Source: Meles meles (lineage: Eukaryota > Chordata > Mammalia > Carnivora > Mustelidae). Taken from it: a stretch of DNA of 64,000 nucleotides. Where the stretch lies: contig NC_060068.1 in the NCBI RefSeq assembly GCF_922984935.1, positions 62,781,155 to 62,845,154 on the forward strand. The letters run 5' to 3'. Of this stretch, positions 57,601 to 64,000 are shown in pieces. The notes under the pieces are model-generated. The model ran no database searches. It saw only the letters and a list, made by a program, of their open reading frames with translations, and was not told the DNA's origin. Positions within the stretch are counted from its first letter, which is position 1; the number at the start of each line of letters is the position of its first letter. A program made the position numbers and the translations under genes.

Positions 57601-60253
57601 TTCGATGTTTTCATCAGCAGTATAGGGGAGATAAAATCAGACCTACAGAGGCCTTGCTCAGTGGAACAGATGAGAGCCCAGAAATAAACCCAAACCTACA
57701 TGGTCAATTTATTTGTGTCTTCAGAGGGAGCCACCGTCATGGCGTGGAGAGGAAAAGACTCTTCACCCAGGAATACTGGTTCCCGAGGCACTCTCTTGCT
57801 CCTTTTCCCTGCATTTCTCTGGCCCTCTCTGCTCCAGGATGCCTGCCCTCCTCTGTTCCTTAACCGGGACCTCTGTTTCCATCTCCTATTGTAGCTACTT
57901 TCCCCCACTGCTGGGCTGGAGTGGCCCCAGGGAAGGCAGGAGGTGGTGCCAAGTGTTGGTTCTGCACCACTGTCCGCTGACCTGGGGATAATGGCGGCTG
58001 GCCAGTGGTGGTCATTTGCCCTGTGGGGAGGCTTGGTTGCTGTTAGAAAATGATGGCACTAGGGGGCGAAGAAGAGAACCAGTCCTGTTCGGTCCCCTGC
58101 CTAAACAGGTCCAGGTTAACCCACTTTTTCTGTAAACGCACTTTCTTTAATTGTGTCACAAATCACAGACTTTGAAAATGTTACCGCGATTGCATTTTGA
58201 AAGAGTTCTTCCAGACTAAAAGTGTGACAGCAGATCAGATGATGATTCAACTTAACGATTACCCACGTTGTCTTTTCAGGGAGCTTGTATTCTGAATATG
58301 CTAAGGGATTATATCAGTGCCGACGCATTTAAAAGTGGTATTGTACAGTACCTCCAGAAGTATAGCTACAAAAACACAAGAAATGAGGACCTGTGGAATA
58401 GTATAGCAAATGTGAGTATGGTTTGGTTTAGTCTCTGCTTTGGGGATTACCAGGCTTATTACCATGTTTTGTTTGTTTTGTTTTGTTTCCTACACCCTGT
58501 TAATCCCTCTGAGAAGAATCCTGAGTGTTTTCTAGAGAACCGGGAATAACACATTTGGTTTTGGTTTTTAGATTTGCCCTACAGATGGCTCAGAAAGGAT
58601 GGATGGCTTTTGCTCCAGGGGTCCTCATTCATCTTCAACCTCAGTAAGTTCTTGCAGCTGTGTGTGGCACCCCAAAACACATGTGTTTACTCCGTGTTCT
58701 TTGAAGGAAGCCTCGGGGCCAACCTCTCTGAGGTCCCTCATTCTATCACTGTAACTCCACATAAGACTGTGGTTAGGGGCACCTGGGTGGTTCAGTGGGT
58801 TAAAGCCTCTGCCTTTGGCTCAAGTCATGATCCCAGGGTCCTCGGATCGAGCCCCACTTCGGGCTCTCTGCTCAGCGGGGAGCCTGCTTCCTCCTCTCTC
58901 TGTGCCCGCCTCTCTGCCTACTTGTGATCTCTGTCAAATAAATAAATAAAATCTTAAAAAAAAAAAAAAAAGACTGGTTAAACTGTAGCAGACTGACAGG
59001 CTTTTTACAGTTTCCCTGAAAAGCTGTCTACACAAGGGAGTGGCATCGCATTCTTGGAAAACGCGTATCACTGGTACTAATTTGTTCAGCTTCGTTCTCT
59101 GGAAAGCAGTGACTTTATGACCTGTTCCTGGGGTAGACCGGGGCTGTGTCAGTCAGCCCATGTGGGTCACTTCCATAGCTCTTCATTCGTGAAAAAACAA
59201 TGAGGGCAGCGGGCAGCCTTGAGTGCTTAAGCATCAGGCACGAGCTGAGCATTTGACTCCTTTGCGTCTCAGAGTGAACCTGTGAGCTTAACTGATGGGG
59301 ATGTGAAATCCAAAAGCATATGTTGGGTCAGCTGCAGAGTGGGGATTTGAATTTAGATCTAATTCATGCTTTTAACTGCTAAGCTATAAAGAATTCATAA
59401 TGTTTGAATCCCAAAACCACGTGAGTCTGTTTATCTGGACTCGTGGAGTATTTTCATAGGAAGTGGAAGTTGAGGCAGCTTCAAGAGAGGCAGCTACATT
59501 TTATTCACCCTATTGTCATTTTTGAGGGCTTTATGGCTTTTAGAGACCGCTTTTCTCTGTGATTTTTAGATTTGTTATACAGTATGTTTTATCGTTTGGC
59601 TCTTAAATATCCTTAGAAGCTTTTTTAGTATCTAAGAATATATCGGCTTTTAAGACAGCTGAATGTGGACCGTCTTGATGTTAGCACTTGGGAAGGACAG
59701 GCTAGTGGCTGAACGTTTTCTCCCACCTTGCCTGTCTGAGCCAGCGTCGTTACATGGTTGTTGAACGCCTGACCCTTGGTCTCCCTTCCCGACCTTCATT
59801 CATTCATTTGCCTGCTGGGGGGGGCAGGGTGCCAAGCCCAAGGGATGCCCGGTAGAACCAGATACAGTACCTGCTGGTGAGCCGAGACCTACACGGGTAG
59901 AGGAAGAGAATGGAAAGGCAGGCAGTCAGTGCTCTGGTGGGAATGCCATTGCAGGACACAGTGTGGGGAAGGAAGGAGGTGAAGGGGTGAGGAAAAGCTT
60001 CGAGGGACTTGTCAACAGGTCTTAGCCCAGGAGCGCAAGCCTGGGTTCTCCGTTAGCGTCGAGCGAGTGGTCACGTCTCTGTTTTCTGTCTACCTCAGCA
60101 CTGGCGACAGGAAGGCATTGATGTAAAAACCATGATGAACACGTGGACGCTGCAGAAGGGCTTTCCCCTGATAACTGTAACGGTGAGAGGGAGGAATGTG
60201 CACATGAGGCAGGAGCACTACACCAAAGGACCCGAGGACGCGGCAGAAACTGG
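45166..60253 (+). CDS. ERAP1: ERAP1, endoplasmic reticulum aminopeptidase 1 (5' part of the gene, coding exons 2-11; continues past the window)
   Basis: ERAP1 is an ER-lumenal M1-family zinc aminopeptidase that trims N-terminally extended peptides for MHC class I. Coding segments: 45166-45692, 48270-48408, 51206-51340, 54144-54264, 55040-55194, 55537-55650, 56823-56954, 58280-58411, 58572-58643, 60099-60253. Every junction has AG/GT borders and the segments join without a stop into 560 codons plus 2 nt, against about 941-948 residues in full-length ERAP1. Seen in the product: a hydrophobic signal/anchor segment at about residues 13-32, exopeptidase motif GAMEN at 318-322, zinc motif HELAH at 354-358 with the third ligand Glu377, and the transition-state Tyr439. 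Numbering is +1 to human because of one extra residue near position 40. ERAP1 rather than ERAP2 or LNPEP is indicated by the N-terminus (TVSTPSWCQS) and near-identity with human ERAP1 as I remember it. The C-terminal peptide-binding domain lies outside the window. No disabling change was seen. Confidence 0.96.
46497..46681 (-). repeat. Can-SINE (-), ERAP1 intron 2
   Basis: TTATTATTTTTTAATGTGTTTATTTGAGAG to AAGCCACCCAAGCACCCC; older, degenerate copy. Confidence 0.87.
46708..46922 (+). repeat. Can-SINE (+), ERAP1 intron 2
   Basis: GGGATGCCTGGGTGGCTCAG to AATAAATAAAAATC plus tail. Only 26 bp from the inverted copy on its left. Confidence 0.9.
46962..47159 (-). repeat. Can-SINE (-), mustelid-like, ERAP1 intron 2
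   Basis: AAAAAAAGATTTTATTTATTTATTTGG to GAGCCACCCAGGTGCCCC. Exact TSD TATACTCACTTATTTT at 46946-46961 and 47160-47175. Confidence 0.95.
47180..48100 (-). repeat. Old L1M/HAL1-like fragment (-), ERAP1 intron 2
   Basis: GATTAGGTTGTTTCCACCC, ATAAAATTGCTAAGTTGAAGG and TTACACTTCATTGATTATTAGG follow the order of a reversed old L1. Interrupted by the SINE at 47821-48011. Confidence 0.5.
47821..48011 (-). repeat. Can-SINE (-), mustelid-like, ERAP1 intron 2
   Basis: TTTAAAAGATTTTATTTATTTATTTGG to GAGCCACCCAGGCGCCC. Exact TSD ATGTTACTCATTTTT at 47806-47820 and 48012-48026. Confidence 0.95.
48270..48408 (+). CDS. ERAP1: ERAP1 exon 3
   Basis: Acceptor TTTTAG at 48264-48269, donor CTG|GTGAGT at 48409. 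It encodes residues 176-222, including the M1 hallmark AARMAFPCFDEPAF near the S1 pocket and an RREPRHLAISNMPL stretch matching human. The residue two before Glu184 is His182 (codon CAC), where human ERAP1 has Gln181. Phase: two bases of codon 176 come from exon 2. Confidence 0.95.
49201..49386 (-). repeat. Can-SINE (-), mustelid-like, ERAP1 intron 3
   Basis: TTTTTTTTTTAATTTTATTTATTTATTTGACAG to GAGCCACCCAGGCGCCCT. TSD CCCAGAGTCTT at 49190-49200 and 49387-49397. Confidence 0.94.
50890..51020 (+). repeat. Old L1 3' end (+), ERAP1 intron 3
   Basis: CAACTGTATACTTTAAAACAG, TGAATTTTATGGTGTGTGAA and TTATATCTCATTAAAA are typical old L1 3' end words. Confidence 0.6.
51206..51340 (+). CDS. ERAP1: ERAP1 exon 4
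   Basis: Acceptor GATTTTAG, donor AAG|GTGAGC. It encodes 45 whole codons (residues 223-267), from VKSVTVAEG to TKSGVK, with the conserved DHFDVTVKMSTYLVAFIISDF strand at the end of the N-terminal domain. Phase 0 at both ends. Confidence 0.95.
52320..52990 (+). repeat. Ancient LTR-like repeat, ERAP1 intron 4
   Basis: TGTAATGAAGCCACCATAAAAACC, TCTAGCTGTTCCTGAGTCATG, a TACAGAATAAAAG polyadenylation region and GTTGAATTGTGGGTACACCC follow the order of a common old mammalian LTR-type repeat whose name I cannot fix. Confidence 0.45.
52380..52396 (+). repeat. G17 run followed by GGCGGT repeats
   Basis: Seventeen consecutive G then TGGCGGTGGCGGTG on the ERAP1 sense strand; could form a G-quadruplex in the pre-mRNA. 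Confidence 0.9.
53316..53504 (-). repeat. Can-SINE (-), ERAP1 intron 4
   Basis: TTTTTAAGATTTTATTCATTTATTTGAGAG to GAGCCACGCAGGTGCCCC. Exact TSD TGGCTTCAGATTTTT at 53301-53315 and 53505-53519. Confidence 0.94.
54144..54264 (+). CDS. ERAP1: ERAP1 exon 5
   Basis: The acceptor CTTTCTCTTCAG has a good polypyrimidine tract; donor CAAG|GTAAAG. It encodes residues 268-307 plus one base of Asp308: VSIYAAPDKI through YFSIPYPLPKQ, the start of the thermolysin-like catalytic domain. Ile277 corresponds to human polymorphic site 276 and matches the human reference. Confidence 0.95.
54265..55039 (+). other. ERAP1: ERAP1 intron 5
   Basis: GT at 54265, AG at 55038-55039. No repeat or exon recognised inside. 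Confidence 0.92.
55040..55194 (+). CDS. ERAP1: ERAP1 exon 6: GAMEN exopeptidase motif and HELAH zinc motif
   Basis: Acceptor CTTCCCGAG ends at 55039, donor CACCAG|GTACAC. It encodes residues 308-359. GAMEN at 318-322 binds the substrate N-terminus in M1 aminopeptidases. HELAH at 354-358 gives two zinc-binding histidines and the general base Glu355. Met350 and Gly347 sit at the human polymorphic positions 349 and 346 and carry the human reference residues. Confidence 0.96.
55195..55536 (+). other. ERAP1: ERAP1 intron 6
   Basis: A 342-bp intron separating the HELAHQ end of exon 6 from WFGN of exon 7. Nothing else seen. Confidence 0.93.
55537..55650 (+). CDS. ERAP1: ERAP1 exon 7: third zinc ligand
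   Basis: Acceptor TTTCCTTTTAG, donor GTT|GTGAGT. It encodes 38 codons (360-397) starting WFGNLVTMEWWNDLWLNEGF. Glu377 in LNEGF is the third zinc ligand, 18 residues after the second His of HELAH (the HEXXH-X18-E gluzincin signature). Confidence 0.96.
55651..56822 (+). other. ERAP1: ERAP1 intron 7
   Basis: GT at 55651, AG at 56821-56822. AT-rich; 56240-56420 may be an old L1-like remnant. Confidence 0.9.
56823..56954 (+). CDS. ERAP1: ERAP1 exon 8: transition-state tyrosine
   Basis: Acceptor GTCGACAG, donor AAAAG|GTAAAA. It encodes residues 398-441. Tyr439 in DEVSYEK corresponds to human Tyr438, which stabilises the tetrahedral intermediate. The sequon N415 (NSS) matches human N414. The first residue is Glu where human has Gly. 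Confidence 0.95.
56955..58279 (+). other. ERAP1: ERAP1 intron 8
   Basis: GT at 56955, AG at 58278-58279. It contains a small L1 ORF2 remnant (57655-57715). Nothing else recognised. Confidence 0.9.
57655..57715 (+). repeat. Short L1 ORF2 remnant (+)
   Basis: GTGGAACAGATGAGAGCCC, AGAAATAAACCCAAACC and TACATGGTCAATTTAT match the familiar ORF2 order. Confidence 0.55.
58280..58411 (+). CDS. ERAP1: ERAP1 exon 9
   Basis: Acceptor TGTCTTTTCAG, donor AAT|GTGAGT. It encodes residues 442-485, from GACILNMLRDYISADAF to NEDLWNSIAN, the helical end of the catalytic domain. An intron of only 160 bp separates it from exon 10. Confidence 0.95.
58412..58571 (+). other. ERAP1: ERAP1 intron 9
   Basis: Short 160-bp intron with GTGAGT donor and TTTTTAG acceptor. 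Confidence 0.93.
58572..58643 (+). CDS. ERAP1: ERAP1 exon 10: variable Ser-rich loop
   Basis: A 72-nt exon with acceptor GGTTTTTAG and donor TCA|GTAAGT. It encodes 24 codons (486-509), starting ICPTDG and ending in a Ser/Thr-rich tail. This segment is disordered in human ERAP1 structures. It keeps the human length but differs at several positions (for example VKG replaced by SER, SQ by GP), in line with relaxed constraint in a flexible loop. Confidence 0.93.
58644..60098 (+). other. ERAP1: ERAP1 intron 10
   Basis: GT at 58644, AG at 60097-60098. A SINE lies at 58776 and a MIR-like stretch at about 59240-59400. Confidence 0.9.
58776..58969 (+). repeat. Can-SINE (+), mustelid-like, ERAP1 intron 10
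   Basis: GGGGCACCTGGGTGGTTCAG to AATAAATAAAATC plus A16 tail. Imperfect TSD AAGACTGTGGTTA at 58763-58775 and AAGACTGGTTA at 58970-58980. Confidence 0.93.
60099..60253 (+). CDS. ERAP1: ERAP1 exon 11 (last exon in the window)
   Basis: Acceptor TACCTCAG, donor CTGG|GTAATG. It encodes residues 510-560 plus two bases of Gly561: HWRQEGIDVKTMMNTWTLQKG onward, the beta-sandwich domain III. Lys529 corresponds to the human K528R polymorphic site and carries Lys. The next exon is beyond 64,000. Confidence 0.94.
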
Positions 60254-60994
60254 GTAATGTTCAGAGCGCAAGGCTCGGGTTGTTGCCTCGGGAACGCCTG
60301 CCTCATGCGACAAAAATTCATTTTTCAGAGTGTTCTTGTCTTGACCGCTAAAATATTTCAACTAAATCTCTGTATCCTATGAAGTCAAGTTACACGCCAC
60401 CACCTTCCCAAGAGGATAAATGTGGCTTTCAACCTTGGTTCTTCTCAGTAAAGCTGATAATGTATCATCATTTTAACATTGCCATGTCCTGTAGTTTGAT
60501 GGGCTGGTAATTCCGGTTTCTGACTGGAAACGAGCTCTACACGAAGCAACTGCCCCTAAATGCCGATAGTGCCTGGCGTTTGGGTTGGAGTCGAGGATAT
60601 AGACATGCAGGTGGTGTCTGGGGAGTGGGGGGACTGCGTTGGTTTTTGGAAGTCTGCGTTAGATCCCGGAGCCTGTTTGTCAGATTTACGACTTCAGAAG
60701 AGCATCCCTGGAAAGCAGATCGTGCACCTTGACCGACCCAAATGGACAGTACTTCAATTTGTTTTGAAATAATTTCAGACTTAGAGGAGTTGTAAGAAGA
60801 GCACAAAGAATTCTCATGTATTTGCCCAGATTCACATATATGTTAACTTTTTACTACATTTACTTTATCATTCTCTCTCTCCCCCTCCCTCCCCTTCTCT
60901 CCCATCTCTTTATATATAACATGAAATACATGTATAAAATGTAAAATAGAACCTTTCCATGTATAATCCAAAATATCAGTTAAAAATACACTTT

Positions 60995-61162
60995 TTAGGG
61001 CACCTGGGTGGCTCAGTTGGTTAAGCGACTGCCCTCGGCTCAGGTCATGATCTTTGAGTCCCAGGATCAAGTCCCACATTGGGCTTCCTGCTCAGGGGTG
61101 TCTGCTTCTCCCTCTGACCCTACCTGCTCTCCTATTCTCTCTCTTTCAAATAAATAAAAAAT
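60995..61162 (+). repeat. Can-SINE (+), older bear/seal-like type
   Basis: TAGGGCACCTGGGTGGCTCAGTTGG with GCGACTGCCCTCGGCTCAGG, to CTCTTTCAAATAAATAAAAAA. Diagnostic words differ from the mustelid-like copies. Confidence 0.9.
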
Positions 61163-61195
61163 TAAAGAATACTCTTTACCTTTTTATATGTTCTC

Positions 61196-62203
61196 TACAT
61201 AGCATATATATTATTCATATATATTATTGAAGTATAATTGACAAACAGTATCCCACTTCATATATATGTCATACTGATTCAATATATTTTTACATTGCAA
61301 AATACCAATAAGTCTTATTACCATCTGTCACTAAAGAAAATTATTACAGTATTATTGGGGCTCCTGGGTAGCTCAGTGGTTTAAGCCTCTGCCTTCGGCT
61401 CAGGTCATGATCTCAGGGTCCTGGGATTGAGCTCCAGGTCGGGCTCTCTGCTCCGTGCGGAGTCCGCTTACCCCCTCTCTGCCTGCCTCTCTGCCTACTT
61501 GTGATCTCTCTCTCTGTCAAAAAATAAGTAAAATCTTTTAAAAGAAAAAGGAAAATTATTACAGTATTGACTGTATTCCTTATGCTATACATTATATCCC
61601 ATGACTTACTTATTTTAAAACTGAAATTTGTATCTCTTAACCTCCTTTACCTACTTCCCTCCCCCCACCCTGCACCACCCCCCACAACCAAGAGTTTGTT
61701 TCCTTTATCTATGAGTCTTTGTTTTGTTTTGTATCTGATTACACATAGTGGGAGAACCTACAGTACTTGTTTTTATCTGTAGGAATTCTTTCAGGTAGCA
61801 TAATATCCTTTAGGCCCATCTCTGCTGTTACAAATGGGAAGATTTCATTCTTTTTTATGGCTAACACTCTTATTGTGTGTGTATGTACATATGTGTATAT
61901 ATACATCTTTTTATCCCCTTATCCCCGGACACTTAGGTGACTTCTATATCTTGCTATAGCTACACAATGCTGCATGAACATACAGGTTCATGTACCTCTT
62001 CAGATGGGTGTTTTCATTTTCTTTGAATACATACTCAGAAATAGGATTGCTGGGTCATAGTGTGGTTCTACTTTAAATTTTTTGAGCAACCTGCATACTA
62101 TTTATGATAGTGACTGTACCAGTTTACACTCTATCCTTCAGGAAAACGGAGCCTTCTATTTCCTCAACATTCTTACCTATACTTGTCATTTTTCTTGTTT
62201 TTA
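61196..62203 (-). mobile_element. Old LINE-1 fragment (-), ERAP1 intron 11
   Basis: Reversed L1 3'UTR and ORF2 end (TTGAAGTATAATTGACAAAC ... GGCTAACACTCTTATTGTGTG ... ATAGGATTGCTGGGTCATAG). Interrupted by the SINE at 61354. Confidence 0.75.
61354..61550 (+). repeat. Can-SINE (+), mustelid-like, in the old L1
   Basis: ATTGGGGCTCCTGGGTAGCTC to AAAATCTTTTAAAAG. Exact TSD GAAAATTATTACAGTATT at 61336-61353 and 61551-61568. Confidence 0.95.
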
Positions 62204-64000
62204 CTGCTTTATTGTCTTTTCATCATCATAACTGTACTCTTGAATCCCCATCACCTGTTTCACCCCCCCATCGCCCCCACCTCCCCTCTGGAAACCTATC
62301 AGTTCTCTGTGGTTGAGAGTCTGTTTCTGTTTCCTGGTTTCTCTTTTTGTCCTGGTTGGTTTTATTTCAAAAATCCACATAGGAGTGAGGTCATGTGGTG
62401 TTTTTGTCTCTCTCTGAATATCTTATTTCGCTTAGCATTATACTCTCCAGTTCCATCCATGTCGTTCCAAATGGCAAGACTTTGTTCTTTTTTGTGGCTG
62501 AGTAATAGTCATTATATCTATATCTGTATATAATCCCACATCTTCTGTATCCATTCATCTGTGAATGGACACTTGGGCTGTCTCCATAATTTGGCTACTA
62601 TAAGTAATGCTGCTGTAAATATCGTGGTGCATGTATCCCTCTGAATTAGTGTCTTCATATTCCTTGGGTGGATACCCAGTAGTGCTATTGCTGGATCATA
62701 GGGTAGCTCCATTGTTAATGTTTTCAGGACCCTCCATACTATTTTACAGCATGGCTGTACCAGTTTGCATGCCCCCCACCAGTGCAGGAGGGCTCCCCTT
62801 TCTCTGCATCCTCACCAACACTTGTTTCTTGGTTTTTAATGTCAGCCATCCTGACAGATGGGAGGTGATATCTCATTGTAGTTTTGATTTGCATTTCCCT
62901 GATAAGTGATGTTGAACGTTTTTTCATGTGTCTGTTGGCCATCTGGATGTCGTCTTTGGAGAAATGTCTGCTCATGGCTTCCGTCCATTTTTTAACTGGT
63001 TTCTTTGTTTTGGGGCTATTGAGTTTGATAAGTTCTATACATTTTGGATACTAACCTTTTATTGGATACGTCATTTGCAAATACCTTCTTTTTCATAGGC
63101 TGCACTTTAGCTTTGTTGGTTGTTTACTGTGCAGAAGCTTTTTATTTTGATGTAGTCTCAATAGTTTATTTTTTGTTTTCTTTCTCTTTGGTTCTTTGGT
63201 TTTCTTTCTTTCTCTTGCCTCAAGAGACTTATCTAGAAAAATGTATCAGAAATTACTGCCTGTGCCCTCTTTGAGGATTTTTATGGTTTTAAGACTCACA
63301 TTTAGTTCTTTAATCCAGGTTAAGGTTGTTTTGTGTATGGTGAAATAAGTGGTGTAGTCTCATTCTTTTGCATGTAGCTGTCCAGTTTGCCAACACCATT
63401 TGTTGAAGAGCTTTTCCCCACTGTATACCGATTCCCCTTTTGTCAAAGATAAATATATGCTCATGGGTTTGCTTCTGGGTTTTCTGTTCTATTGATCTAT
63501 GTGTCTGTTTTTTATGCCAGTACCATACAGGTTTAATACTACCGTTTTGTAATATGACTCAAAATCTGGTGTTGCGGTACCTCCAGTTTTTTCTTTCTCA
63601 AGATGGCGTTGGCTATGTGGTTCCATACACATTTTAGAATTGTTCGTTCAAGTGCTGTGGAAAATGCTGTTGGTATTTTGATAGGAATTGCATTAAATCT
63701 GTAGATTGCTTTGCGTGCCATAGCCATTTCAATGATACCTGTTCTTCCATTCCATGAGCATGGAATGTCTTTCCATTTCTTTGCGTCATCTTAAATTTCT
63801 TTCATCAGTGTTTTATAGTTTTCAAAATAATAGGTCTTTCACATGTTAGGTTAAGTTTATGCCTAGATATCTTATTGTGTCTGGTGCAAATACAAGTAGG
63901 ATTGTTAATTTTATGTTCTGCTGTTTCATGATCAGTGTATAGGAATGCAACAGATTTCTGTACATTGAATTTGGATCCCGCAACTTCACTAGACTCAGTT
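62204..64000 (-). mobile_element. LINE-1 (-), 3' part, continues past the window
   Basis: 3'UTR at about 62204-62420, then ORF2p C-terminus on the minus strand at 62518-62712 (ELPYDPAIALLGIHP ... TDEWIQKMW), followed by degraded ORF2 up to the edge. Confidence 0.85.

Larger units (their letters stand above)
60254..64000 (+). other. ERAP1: ERAP1 intron 11 (5' part)
   Basis: GT at 60254; the acceptor is beyond the window. It holds an L1M-type remnant (about 60750-60960), two SINEs and two adjoining antisense L1 segments reaching the window edge. No further exon seen. Confidence 0.88.

Overview
The window is vertebrate nuclear DNA from a carnivoran. It carries dozens of tRNA-derived Can-SINE (SINEC) insertions in both orientations, recognised by a box starting GGCACCTGGGTGGCTCAG and an (AAATA)n/AAATCTTT tail, together with carnivore-type LINE-1 copies. 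Many SINEs have the body ending in CTGCCTACTTGTGATCTCTGTCTGTC, which I associate with musteloids (mink, ferret, otter, badger). An older bear/seal-like type is also present. I therefore infer an arctoid carnivore, probably a mustelid.

The only protein-coding gene I can support is ERAP1 (endoplasmic reticulum aminopeptidase 1, M1 zinc metallopeptidase), on the + strand. Its CpG-island promoter lies at about 39.0-40.1 kb and the first coding exon at 45,166. Ten coding exons (2-11) fall in the window and join in frame with canonical AG/GT borders to give 560 codons plus 2 nt. This covers the signal peptide, N-terminal domain, the catalytic domain with GAMEN and HELAH-X18-E, and the variable loop. 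The gene runs off the right edge inside intron 11, so roughly the last 40% of the protein is missing.

Layout. 1-9.35 kb is an old, near full-length antisense L1 interrupted by two younger antisense L1s of about 990 bp and several SINEs, with exact target-site duplications (TSDs). 9.35-23.5 kb is intergenic DNA with scattered SINEs, MER5A-like and MIR-like fragments and GT microsatellites. 23.5-26.3 kb is a sense-strand L1. 26.3-39 kb is intergenic, with a MaLR-like LTR (31.7-32.5 kb) and a solo ERV1-like LTR (33.5-33.9 kb). 39-60.25 kb is ERAP1 promoter and exons with SINE-rich introns. 60.25-64 kb is intron 11, filled mainly by antisense L1. In mammals ERAP1 and ERAP2 lie head to head, so the first 39 kb probably belongs to the ERAP1-ERAP2 interval.

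I found no bacterial-type operon, CRISPR array, tRNA/rRNA gene or convincing new gene system. The most informative points are candidate functional differences in ERAP1 (His at the S1 specificity position, Pro at the human 127 polymorphic site, an extra N-glycosylation sequon), the nested L1s truncated at nearly the same point, and a SINE with an apparent 3' transduction.
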